Shown here: positions 8,229 through 16,520 of the stretch, piece by piece
Numbering within the stretch: position 1 is the first letter of the stretch
Layout of the letters: each line of letters opens with the position of its first letter
Source: Sutterella massiliensis
GTDB lineage: Bacteria; Pseudomonadota; Gammaproteobacteria; Burkholderiales; Burkholderiaceae_F
Reading direction: 5' to 3'
DNA length: 35,506 nt
NCBI RefSeq assembly: GCF_016899755.1
Contig: NZ_JACJJC010000020.1
Location: forward strand, 1-35,506
Position numbers and translations under genes: made by a program
Notes under the pieces: generated by a model
Told to the model about the DNA's origin: nothing
The model's input: only the letters and a program-made list of their open reading frames with translations
Databases searched by the model: none

Positions 8229-9751
8229 ATGCAAGCGAAATCACTCTCTCGTCGCCACTTCCTCGGCGGTGCCGTCGGCTCTGCTCTCGGCCTCGGCGCA
8301 GCTTCCGCGTTTGCCGGCATCCACGCCGACCGTGTTACGAACTGGGACGAAACCTTCGACCTCATCATCGTGGGCTCGGGCTTTGCCGGGCTCTCGACCG
8401 CCTACCAGGCCTATAAGGAAGGCGTTCGCAAGATCGTCATTCTCGAAAAGATGGAAGCCTACGGCGGCAACTCCGCGCTTTGCGGCGCACTCATGTGCAT
8501 GCCGCTCACGAAAATGCAGAAGGCCAAGGGCATCGAAGACTCGTCCGAAATCCTGGTGCAGGACATGCTCAAAGCCGGCCGCGGCTTCAACCACATCGAG
8601 CTCACGCGCACGCTCGCCGAAAACGCCCACAAGTGCTTCGACATGATGATCGAATGCGGTGTTGAGCTGCAGGACAAAGTGATTCGTCTGGGCGGGCACA
8701 GCCGTCCGCGCGCGCATCTGCCGAAGGTGCCTTCTGGCGGCTCGATCACGGTGCCGATGCACAAGTGGCTGCGCGACAAAGGCGTTGAGTTCCGCAACCG
8801 CACGAACGTCGTTCAGGTCGTGCGCAATACCGATGGCGTTGAGGGCCTGATCGTCGAAACGGACTACGACTGGCATACGAACTCGCACCGCGGCCTGCGC
8901 ACGCTGCGCGCCACGGGCGGCATCGTCGTCGCGACGGGCAGCTGGGGGCAGGACCGTGAGTTCGTGACGGCGACGATGCCCGCCTACAAGGACCTCGAAT
9001 GCACGTCGCAGCCCGGCTCCACCGCCACAATGATCAAGGCACTCCTTGACGCGGGGGCGCTCCCCGTGATGATGGACATGTACCAGCTCGGCCCCTGGGC
9101 TTCGCCCGACGAAAAGGGCGCTGGTCCCGGCTCGTTCTTCGCCGACTACGCCTTTGCCGAAGGCATCGCCGTCGACCCGAAGACGGGCGCACGCTTCATG
9201 AACGAACTCGCTGACCGCCGTACCCGCGCCGAAGCGCAGCTCGTTGTGCTCGCCAAAGGCACTGCCGAAAAGCCCAACTATCCGTTCTGCTTCTGCTCAG
9301 AAGCAACGACCGAGCACGCCGAAGGCTTCAAGGCCGCCTACCGCGAAGGCACGGTGAAGCGCGACGACTCCGTTGAAGCGCTCGCCAAGCGCCACGGGTG
9401 CGACCCGAAGGCGCTGCAGGCTTCGATCGACGACTGGAACGAAATCGTCGCAGGCAAGAAGCCCGATCCCTTCAAGAAGCCCCTTGACGTGAAGACGGAA
9501 CTGAAGGTCCCGTTCTACTCGATGCGCCTTTCGCCCAAGCTCCACTACTGCATGGGGGGCGCCTCCATCACGACGAAGGCCGAAGTTGTTTCGCGCAGAC
9601 GCTACGCCCGATCGACGGCCTCTATGCCGCGGGCGAAATCACGGGCGGCGTGCACGGCATGGCCCGTTTGGGCGGCTGCTCTTCGGTCGAATGCATGGTC
9701 TACGGTCAGATTGCCGGCCACGAAGTCGCCAAGCGCGTCAAGAAGGCCTGA
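8229..9751 (+). pseudogene. Tat-exported FAD-binding reductase subunit (flavocytochrome c type) with one frameshift
   Basis: The start has a good AAAGGAG site and a Tat leader (SRRHFLGG, residues 8-15). The FAD motif is LIIVGSGFAG (residues 45-54). RFMNELADRRTRAE carries the conserved active-site Arg region, and HYCMGG matches the HTMGG region of fumarate reductases. After ITTKAEVV (near 9592) the reading frame shifts. The continuation, QTLRPIDGLYAAGEITGGVHG through KRVKKA and a TGA at 9749-9751, is perfect in the -1 frame. One missing G near 9592-9595 explains it. Without the shift the protein would have about 507 residues and be complete. There is no FMN domain and no heme domain; the partner cytochrome is the next gene. 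The acceptor is unknown. The shift may be a recent mutation or a sequence error. Confidence 0.85.
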
Positions 9752-9777
9752 GCGAAGACTTCGAAGGAGAGAACAAA

Positions 9778-10152
9778 ATGAAATCGAACATCATCCGCAA
9801 CGCACTCTTTGCCGCTGCCGCCTTCGGTCTCGCCGCGCAGGCGTTTGCCGCCTCAACGGTCGCTGGCGTCCCCATGAGCGAAAAGCACATGAAGGCTTTC
9901 GGCGGCGAAATCGCCTGCCAGACCTGCCACGGCGAAGCGCTTCCGACCTCGCGCCCGTCCGACAAGGCCTGCATCGGCTGCCACGGCACGATGGACAAGA
10001 TCCCGACGAAGCCCAACAAGTTCGACAAGTTCCCGCATGCGTCCGCCCACTACGGCAGCACGCTCGAATGCACGACCTGCCACGCCGAACACAAGGCTTC
10101 GAAGGCGCTCTGCAACGACTGCCACGTCGTCGAATGGACGAACTTCAAATAA
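9778..10152 (+). CDS. Periplasmic tetraheme cytochrome c
   Basis: The 124-residue protein has a Sec leader ending AFA (residue 24) and four CxxCH heme sites: CQTCH 47-51, CIGCH 65-69, CTTCH 98-102 and CNDCH 112-116. Length and spacing fit the small c3-like tetraheme proteins that feed electrons to flavocytochrome c reductases; in Shewanella fumarate reductase the same domain is fused to the flavoprotein. It starts 26 bp after the flavoprotein stop, with a GAAGGAGAG site, so the two form one operon. It would take electrons from a membrane quinol dehydrogenase and pass them to the FAD subunit. Confidence 0.92.
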   Translation: MKSNIIRNALFAAAAFGLAAQAFAASTVAGVPMSEKHMKAFGGEIACQTCHGEALPTSRPSDKACIGCHGTMDKIPTKPNKFDKFPHASAHYGSTLECTTCHAEHKASKALCNDCHVVEWTNFK

Positions 10153-10756
10153 CGGCGGCAAATGGCGCTGAGCTCAAAGCGCCCTCGCCCTCCCGCGGAC
10201 GGCCGACAGTTTGACTGCTTTGATCGGCGGCTCCGGCAGGCGAGCGAACTTGAAGCTTTGAGCTTACGGGCACGCGTCCCCGATCCAAAAGGGGACGCAC
10301 CCGGATCGGCCGATCCGAGTTTCGATTTCATTCGATTCGGGTCGGCCGAATTGTTTCTGCGACGTGGATAGGCTCGTCGGTACGTAAGAACGGACTTGCC
10401 CGAAGCCGAACCGAGTCCGAAGTCGGGATTGAAGACGGAAAGCATGGGCGCCGCCGACGGTCTTGCCGCAGACGCCGGCGCCGTCACGCCTAAAACCTTC
10501 GGCAGCCCGCCAGCAGCTTTGCCCGCTTCACGAGCTTCTTGTGCTTCACGCGCTTTCTGAGCTTCACGGACTTCCATTTCTTCAAAAGCCGCCTCACGCC
10601 AGGCTTTCGGCGTCGTTACCGTCGCCGCGCGGAAACGCTTCGAGAAATGCGAAACGTTTTTCCTGTCTTTGACAAGGTAAAAGCTGTAAATCCCCGTCTT
10701 CCAGTGAATTCGGGAATTTATTTTCGTTCGTCACCTGTTATAACAGCGCCTCCGAC
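10153..10756. other. Spacer with palindromes and a possible decayed frame
   Basis: Just after the cytochrome gene there is a hairpin with an 8-bp stem (10274-10281 with 10291-10298). Four bases beyond lies a perfect 16-bp palindrome CGGATCGGCCGATCCG at 10302-10317. Neither has a T run. Between about 10710 and 10440 the minus strand has an open frame with a repetitive REAQKAREAQEAREA stretch, but it has no start with a ribosome site and no family I know. The last bases before 10757 should include the end of the IS element, though I could not define its terminal repeat. Confidence 0.45.
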
Positions 10757-11717
10757 TTAAAGTTCCCGCACTTTGAGAGCGCGCTTGATGTCGGCAGCCT
10801 TCCCGATGCGAGGCAGTTTGCCAAGTCCCAGCGCTTTGAAAATGGCTTCAAAATCGTCTCCCGTCCTGGCCTTCGTGTAGATCGCCTCGCCACTCGGAAG
10901 AACGACTTCCTGCAGCTCCGCAGCGGCAAGTGCATCAATGATGCGTTCGGCCGTCAACGACACTCCCTTGTCGGCCAGTTCTTTTTCGAGCAGTCGATGC
11001 ATGACGAGGGCGAGGTAGCAGATCAGGAAATGGCCGCGGATGCGTCGCTCACGCCAATGGAAGCAGGGACGCGCCTCCAGAAGCGACTTGGATATCCGGA
11101 AGGACTCTTCGATCTGCCAAAGGCTGTGGTGCACCGAAAGAACTTCCTCCACGCTCATGCTCGCGTCCGAATAGCTGATGCCGTAATAGCCGTCGTAAAC
11201 AGCAGCGTTGCGGATCCGTTCGTTGTCGACTTCAACGCTGAGTTCTTCGGCGTCTACTTTGAGGTAGCTCTTGCCGCCTCGTCGCATGTCCTGCTTGAGC
11301 AGCGAAGGATGGTCTTCGTACCGTCGAGCCTTGTCCACCAGCCGATCCCGGTCTTTCCTATCCTTTGCCGCTCTTTTGGCGGAATAGTTGATGAGCAGGT
11401 TCGATTCAAGCTTGCCGGTTTTGATTTCCCCCGTATCGCCGTCGACCATGCGAAACGATCGAGTTTCCTTTGTAATCCGATAGTTACTCACATCGCAGAG
11501 CGTGCTGCCGTGACGGTATGTCCACCCGTTTTCGTCCGTCACGAGCTTGCGGATCGCGTCGCCGGAATTGCGCAGACGGTAGGCAATGACGTAGTCGAGC
11601 CCCATGTCGCGTATCTGCTGCAGATTGGGGCCGCTGTTGAGGCCGCGGTCGGTGGTAACGATGACTCGGCGGAGGTTGTACTCCTCTTTGAGGCGGCGAA
11701 GGATCGGAATCATGGTT
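10757..11717 (-). mobile_element. IS1634/IS4-like transposase, 5' end missing
   Basis: The frame reads MIPILRRLKEEYNLRRVIVTTDRGLNS and includes a central TTDRG (second catalytic Asp). It later reads WQIEESFRISK followed by RRIRGHFLICYLALV, the E-containing C-terminal block typical of IS1634 and related IS4-group transposases. The N-terminal part with the first catalytic Asp is missing: homology starts right at the transporter stop codon (11718-11720). The remaining piece of about 320 residues cannot be an active transposase. Its 3' end (VREL, stop at 10757) looks natural. Confidence 0.8.
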
Positions 11718-13397
11718 CTACGCGACAAAGCCCCACAGAGCAAGCAGAACGATCTGTCCGGAGAGGATTCGCAGGAACATGGCGAGCGGATAGACTGTTG
11801 AGTAAGCAATCGCTGAAGAGTCCTTTTCGGAGATCGTGTTGGCGTAGGCGAGCGTCGGGGGATCGGTCGTCGCGCCAGCGAGAAGTCCCACGATAAGGTG
11901 ATAGTTCATCTTGAACTTGGTTCGGGCAACGATGCCCGTAATCAGAAGCGGCACGACCGTGATCACGAGCCCCGCTGCCACGTAAAGCGCACCGTTGCCG
12001 TCAATGAAGGCGTTAACAAACCGGTCGCCCGCGCTCAGTCCGACACTCGCCAAAAAAAGCGCAATGCCGAGTTCGCGCAGCATCAAATTGGCCGAGTGCG
12101 TCGTATAGGTAATGAGCTTGAAATGCGGCCCCCAGTAACCGAGAAGGATGGCCACGATCAACGGGCCGCCCGCGAGTCCGAGTCGAAGCGGCACGGGCAT
12201 GCCGGGCACCGCAATCGGCAGAAATCCCAGCAGAATGCCGAACAGGATGCCCAGAAAGATCGAGATGATGTTGGGATTGTCGAGCTTGTTGACCTGATTG
12301 CCGAGCCGATCTGCCAGGCGCTCGATCGAGCGCTTCGGGCCGACGCAATAGACCATGTCGCCCATCTGCAGGTGCAGGTTTTGGTACGGAAAGAGCGTCA
12401 TGCCGGAGCGGAATACGCGCGTGATGTTCACGCCGTCGTAGCGGCTCAGATGCAGTTCGCCGAGCTGCATGCCGTTCACCTGATCCTTGGTAACAAGAAT
12501 GCTGCGCGCAATCAGGGGCGAGTGCGCCGTCGCGAGATCGACCGTTTTGTCTTCCTCGCCGAAAAATGCCACGATGGCGGGCTTGGCATCGGCGCCCGCA
12601 ACAATTCTCAGCTTGTCGCCCAAAAAGACCTGCGTATCGGGCGCAGGACTCGTGATGACGCCATCGTGCAACACGCGCGAACAGATGAAGGCGCGGCCGA
12701 TGAGTTCGCGAATGTGGCGTATCGTCTGACCGCTGATGCCGGCATTGGTTATCGCAACGTGAAAGAAAATGGGAGCGTCCCGGTTGGCATTAGCCTCTTC
12801 TTCCCAGTGCTGATCCTCTTCCTTGAGATTGATGCGAAACAGCCGGCGCAGAAAAACCGCCGTCATGATGATGCCCACCACGCCGAGCGGATAAGCGCAG
12901 GCATAGGCCACCGCGATGTTTTCGCCTTCGTAGCCGAGCATGTCGAGCGCCTCCTGCGTGGCGCCCAAGCCCGGGGTGTTCGTGACGGCGCCGTAATGAA
13001 CGCCGAGCATCTGCGGCAGCGAAACGCTTCCTTGGAAAAGGAAGTAGAGTGCGAGCGTCACCGCGATGCTCAGCACGACCGCAAGCAACGTGAGCAGATT
13101 GAGCTGAAGGCCGCCGCTCTTAAAGGAGGAGAAAAAAGACGGCCCCACCTGCAGTCCGATGAAAAAGACAAAGAGAATGAGCCCGAAGTCGCGCATGAAG
13201 TTGAGCACCGTGCCATTGACGGTAATGCCCGCGTAGCTGAGGGCGAGCGCAACAAAGAGCACGAAGGTGACGCCGAGCGATATGCCGAACAACTTGATTC
13301 GCCCGAGCGCCATGCCGAGCGCGATGGCCGCCGAGTACACAAGCAGAATGTGACCGACGGAATCGGTGTCCGTGAGCAGCTGAGTCAGCCAATCCAT
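11718..13397 (-). CDS. AspT/YidE-type transporter with two TrkA-C (RCK) domains
   Basis: This gene encodes 559 residues from the ATG at 13397, chosen because GAGG precedes it; a GTG 21 bp upstream has no ribosome site. Five or six membrane helices occupy residues 15-180, including a GLQVGPSFF loop and a GVHYGAVTNTPGLGAT motif. Two cytosolic TrkA-C-like domains follow (about 200-360), and a second membrane block ends with GLLAGATTDPPTLAYAN. The repeated G-A-x-T-N/D-x-P motif and the halves around regulatory domains mark the aspartate:alanine exchanger (AspT)/YbjL-YidE family, which exchange amino acids or dicarboxylates. The stop codon directly abuts the transposase fragment, so the native downstream region is gone, but the protein end (LLALWGFVA) appears intact. 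Confidence 0.88.
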   Translation of the reverse strand: MDWLTQLLTDTDSVGHILLVYSAAIALGMALGRIKLFGISLGVTFVLFVALALSYAGITVNGTVLNFMRDFGLILFVFFIGLQVGPSFFSSFKSGGLQLNLLTLLAVVLSIAVTLALYFLFQGSVSLPQMLGVHYGAVTNTPGLGATQEALDMLGYEGENIAVAYACAYPLGVVGIIMTAVFLRRLFRINLKEEDQHWEEEANANRDAPIFFHVAITNAGISGQTIRHIRELIGRAFICSRVLHDGVITSPAPDTQVFLGDKLRIVAGADAKPAIVAFFGEEDKTVDLATAHSPLIARSILVTKDQVNGMQLGELHLSRYDGVNITRVFRSGMTLFPYQNLHLQMGDMVYCVGPKRSIERLADRLGNQVNKLDNPNIISIFLGILFGILLGFLPIAVPGMPVPLRLGLAGGPLIVAILLGYWGPHFKLITYTTHSANLMLRELGIALFLASVGLSAGDRFVNAFIDGNGALYVAAGLVITVVPLLITGIVARTKFKMNYHLIVGLLAGATTDPPTLAYANTISEKDSSAIAYSTVYPLAMFLRILSGQIVLLALWGFVA

Positions 13398-13634
13398 ATC
13401 AACCTCAATATTTTCCACGAAGCGGCTTCACGCCACAGCGCGCGGCCCGATGCCGCCCGTCGGGCAGATTCCGGCACGTTTGGCGATCCCGCCTCAACAC
13501 TCGGTGACCCCAGTGGAACCCTGCGCCGGCGTCCATTTTATGACCGACACAGCACGTTTCGATACGGTATTTTGCGACGGCATCTGAAAAGGACGACGAG
13601 CCCCCGTACAGACCGCCATCTGCTCAAAAAGAAG

Positions 13635-13676
13635 CGGTTCGGAGATCCGCGCCGGTACGCGATTGTCTCCGAACCG
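13635..13676 (-). terminator. Rho-independent terminator of the Dcu-type remnant
   Basis: A perfect 11-bp stem (13635-13645 with 13666-13676) with a 20-base loop is followed on the minus strand by CTTCTTTTTG. It lies 27 bp past the stop codon of the carrier fragment at 13703, so it is its original terminator. Confidence 0.65.
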
Positions 13677-13702
13677 ATTGCCGATGTCTTACCTATGCTC
13701 GA

Positions 13703-13835
13703 TCAGCTGAAGATATAAACGCCGATGAGCAAAATGAGCATCACGGGCGCAGTGCGCTTGGCAATTTCAAAGGGCGAGACGCCCGCAATACCTGCGGCGA
13801 TGATCATGCCGCCCGTGAGCGGCGAGCTCAATAAC
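13703..13835 (-). pseudogene. C-terminal remnant of a Dcu-type dicarboxylate carrier
   Basis: On the minus strand this reads LLSSPLTGGMIIAAGIAGV, then SPFEIAKRTAPVMLILLIGVY and a TGA at 13703-13705. It looks like the last helix of an ion-transporter superfamily carrier, most similar in my memory to DcuC-type C4-dicarboxylate transporters. The rest of the gene is absent; sequence upstream of about 13835 is unrelated. Since it keeps its own terminator, the deletion removed the 5' part. The family call is moderate because only about 40 residues remain. Confidence 0.5.
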
Positions 13836-13892
13836 ACCGCCCCGCGCCGGTAACAGAACGTGCACGGACTCGTCCCATGTGACGCCGGTCAA

Positions 13893-13906
13893 GATACCAG
13901 GGTATC
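13893..13906. promoter_or_regulatory. Perfect 14-bp palindrome upstream of the orphan Tat leader
   Basis: GATACCAGGGTATC is an exact palindrome 77 bp before the ATG of the orphan leader. Position and symmetry suggest an operator of the gene that once followed. Confidence 0.4.
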
Positions 13907-13982
13907 CGCATTGAGAGACTTCCTTTCGAGCCGATCGTTATGCCCACTCGCTCTGGAGTCGGTCCGCTCAAAGGAGATCATC

Positions 13983-14040
13983 ATGCAAGTTTCTCGCCGT
14001 TCGTTCCTGGCCGGTGCTGCCGGCGCCGCTGCCTCGGGGG
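13983..14040 (+). pseudogene. Orphan Tat leader, remainder of an exported enzyme lost
   Basis: An ATG with an AAAGGAGATCATC ribosome region starts MQVSRRSFLAGAAGAAASG, a typical twin-arginine leader of a molybdoenzyme or flavoprotein. After about 14040 the frame continues as low-quality sequence antisense to the end of the NapH-GltD gene, with no domain. The body of the enzyme was deleted and its 5' end, with regulatory DNA, was left facing the operon. Confidence 0.6.
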
Positions 14041-14072
14041 ACACATCGAAAGCAAGCCCGCGCCGGCCGACA

Positions 14073-16520
14073 TCAGCCGTCGTTCGAGACTCCCAGTTCG
14101 CAAGCAATGGCCCTGCCCGCACGCATCCCGTCGGCAAGCGCATAGCTCACGAGCGACGGCCCCCGTACGGCGTCGCCGCCCGCCCAAATGCGCGCTGCGC
14201 CCGTGCGGCCTTCGCCGTCAACGACCATGGTCGTGCGGCCGGTCGCATCGTCATAGCGAACGCCGAGCGCTTCGAGCTTCGAATCCTTCCGCACCCGGAA
14301 TCCGTAGGCAACGATCACGCAGTCGATCGCGGCGAGCACTTCGCTCGCAGCTGCGCCGCCCGCCATCGACGTGTCGAGAAGCCGCAGACCCGCGAGCGTC
14401 TCGTCGCCGTGACGAAGCACTTCGACGGCTTCGCGCTCGCAAAGGATGTGCACGCCCTCGCGCTCCGCGGCCGCGAGGTCGACGGCGCGCGCACGAAGCG
14501 CCGTGCGCTTGCGACGCGCTACGCAGAAGACCGCCGAAGGGCCGAGACGAATCGCCGTTCTCGCGCAGTCGAGCGCTGTGTCGCCGCCGCCCAAAACCGC
14601 CACGCGCTTACCCGCGAAGTCCTCGAGCGAGAGCGCTTCGGCAGCAGCCGATTTTGCGTCGAGCCCGAGCTCCCGATTGGCCGCCGCCCGCAGGAAGCGG
14701 TCGGCATAAAGAATGCCGGGCTTCTGCGGCGCATCGGCCGCCGAACCTTCGAGCCCGAGCGACACGGGAACGCTCGCACCCGTGCCGATAAAGACGGCAT
14801 CGAACTCTTGGGCGAGATCCGACCACGCGAGGTCGACGCCCGCTTCGAGTCCACAAGCGAAACGCACACCTGACTTTTCAAGGAGCGAAATGCGGTGCTG
14901 CACGATTGCGCGCGGGAGCTTGAAGCTCGGAATGCCGAAAGTCAAGAGGCCGCCCGCGGCGGGTGACTTGTCAATGACGTGGACTTCGACGCCAGCTCGC
15001 GCAAGCACGTCCGCGCAGGCGAGCCCGGCCGGGCCCGCACCCACAACCGCAACACGGCGCGACTTCAGCGTGCGCCGCGGCTGCGGCGTCCAACCGGCCT
15101 TGAGCGCGTCGTCAACGACCGTGCGCTCAAGCATCGCGATCGGAACATGCCGACCCGCGTCGCCCGACGTTTCCAGGTGCTCGGCCGCACAAGCCCCTTC
15201 GCAAAGGTGCTCGACCGGGCAAACCCGCGAAGTGATTTCGGGGAAGCCCCCGGAAGCAAGGAGCACTTCGGCCGCATCCTCCCGCCGACCGCGCGAAAGA
15301 AGCGCCGTCGCATGCACCATGCGCTCGCCCAAGGGGCAGGCTTCGCCGCAGCGCCCGCAGTGCACGCAGCGCGAAAGCGCTTCGGCTTCCGAGAGATTCT
15401 CTGCCGCTACGCGCGAAGACGCGTTCGTCGAGACGGCCGAAGCCGCCCCTTCGGTGCGTTCTACGGGCGCAATCGGAATGACGCGCTTATTTTCGTCGCT
15501 CGAACGCCACGGGAAATGAATTGCGCCTGTCGGACAGGCAGCCGCGCAGGCGCCGCACTTCGTGCAGCGCGCCGACGAAAAGTCGGTTTCGCGCATCGTT
15601 GCCGGATCCAGCCCCTCGGGGCAAACGTCGCGGCAGACCGTGCAGTCGCTGCCGTGCGCCGCACGCGTGCAGAGCACCCGATCGGCGTGCGGGCGGAACG
15701 TGCGGTTAAGCCGCGCCGCAAGCGTCATGAGTGCGCCGAGCGGACAGAACTTCCCGCACCAGCGCCGAAGCACGAAGAGCTCCAGAAACAAAAAGCCCGC
15801 AAACCAAAGAATCGCCCAGTTGGTTTCGTTGAATTCAAAGAGCCGCCAGAGCGCAATGACGAGCGCAAAGGTAAGACCGACGGGGCAGATGAGACAGAAA
15901 ACCGGAAAACCGAAAACGGCGCTCGAAGCGAGTGCGCCGCCGAGCACGTAGTAAGGCGCTTTTTCACCGTCCGCCGCCGTTGATCGGGGCTCGGCGGCCG
16001 ATTCACCCGCAAGAGACGCCTCACGCACAAAGCGCTCGGCGCTCGGACAATCCCGGCAGTTCGACGCCCCTGTATGCGCGCCGCTCTTCGAAGCAGCGAC
16101 ACAGAATCCGGACGAAGCCGAACATGCCGCGCAGGCGGATCGAGCGTCGCTTTCCGCACCCGAAAGGTCGTCGGCTTTCTCGTCCGCTCTCGGGCGCTTT
16201 ACCGCATGCGCGCCGCGGCGAAGGAGCCGCGCGAGTTTTCCCGTCCAAGGCACGGGGCAGAGCCAGCCGCAGAAGAACCGCCCGAAAAGCCATGCCGCAA
16301 CGAGAAAAACGACGAGGGCCGCGAGCGCCCGCGGCAGGAACGTCTTCGAGGCGAGCATCGTCTCAAGGGCGCCAAGCGGACACACGGCCGCAATATCGGC
16401 AATGCCGAAGCTCGAAGCCGTTCCCCAGCCCGAATGCCAAACGAGCCCCAAAACCGCGGCAACAAAGAAGAGAAGCGCCGTCAAACCGCGCAGCCGCGTA
16501 CCGGAAAAGATCTTTCTCAT
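14073..16520 (-). CDS. Fusion of NapH-like membrane ferredoxin and GltD-like FAD/NAD(P) oxidoreductase
   Basis: The 815-residue protein joins two families. Residues 1-335 resemble NapH: membrane helices near 10-30, 62-85, 190-222 and 232-252, FCGWLCP (83-89), FCLICP (208-213) and RRWCGKFCP (252-260), then CTVCRDVCP and CTKCGACAAACP clusters (293-330). A Cys-rich loop at 130-158 is extra. Residues 375-815 are GltD-like: a CVHCGRCGEACP cluster (385-396), CP-VEHLCEGAC (434-444), FAD motif VAVVGAGPAGL (490-500), NAD(P) motif VAVLGGGDTAL (640-650) and a C-terminal WAGGD FAD site (779-783). The inferred role is to pass electrons between NAD(P)H and the membrane quinone or ferredoxin chain serving the upstream molybdoenzyme. 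Its start overlaps the stop of the NapG-like gene by four bases. The fusion is uncommon in my experience. Confidence 0.88.
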   Translation of the reverse strand: MRKIFSGTRLRGLTALLFFVAAVLGLVWHSGWGTASSFGIADIAAVCPLGALETMLASKTFLPRALAALVVFLVAAWLFGRFFCGWLCPVPWTGKLARLLRRGAHAVKRPRADEKADDLSGAESDARSACAACSASSGFCVAASKSGAHTGASNCRDCPSAERFVREASLAGESAAEPRSTAADGEKAPYYVLGGALASSAVFGFPVFCLICPVGLTFALVIALWRLFEFNETNWAILWFAGFLFLELFVLRRWCGKFCPLGALMTLAARLNRTFRPHADRVLCTRAAHGSDCTVCRDVCPEGLDPATMRETDFSSARCTKCGACAAACPTGAIHFPWRSSDENKRVIPIAPVERTEGAASAVSTNASSRVAAENLSEAEALSRCVHCGRCGEACPLGERMVHATALLSRGRREDAAEVLLASGGFPEITSRVCPVEHLCEGACAAEHLETSGDAGRHVPIAMLERTVVDDALKAGWTPQPRRTLKSRRVAVVGAGPAGLACADVLARAGVEVHVIDKSPAAGGLLTFGIPSFKLPRAIVQHRISLLEKSGVRFACGLEAGVDLAWSDLAQEFDAVFIGTGASVPVSLGLEGSAADAPQKPGILYADRFLRAAANRELGLDAKSAAAEALSLEDFAGKRVAVLGGGDTALDCARTAIRLGPSAVFCVARRKRTALRARAVDLAAAEREGVHILCEREAVEVLRHGDETLAGLRLLDTSMAGGAAASEVLAAIDCVIVAYGFRVRKDSKLEALGVRYDDATGRTTMVVDGEGRTGAARIWAGGDAVRGPSLVSYALADGMRAGRAIACELGVSNDG

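Noticed and set aside
9586..9600. Programmed ribosomal frameshift in the reductase gene
   Set aside because: There is no slippery heptamer or downstream stem-loop at the shift, and a single missing base explains it.
10440..10710. Minus-strand frame with a REAQKAREAQEAREA coiled-coil-like repeat
   Set aside because: It has no supported start and no family resemblance, and it runs on into sequence antisense to the cytochrome gene; kept only as a note in the spacer entry.
11898..13718. 606-codon plus-strand open frame over the AspT-type transporter
   Set aside because: It is hydrophilic, with no start signal or domain, and antisense to a convincing membrane protein.
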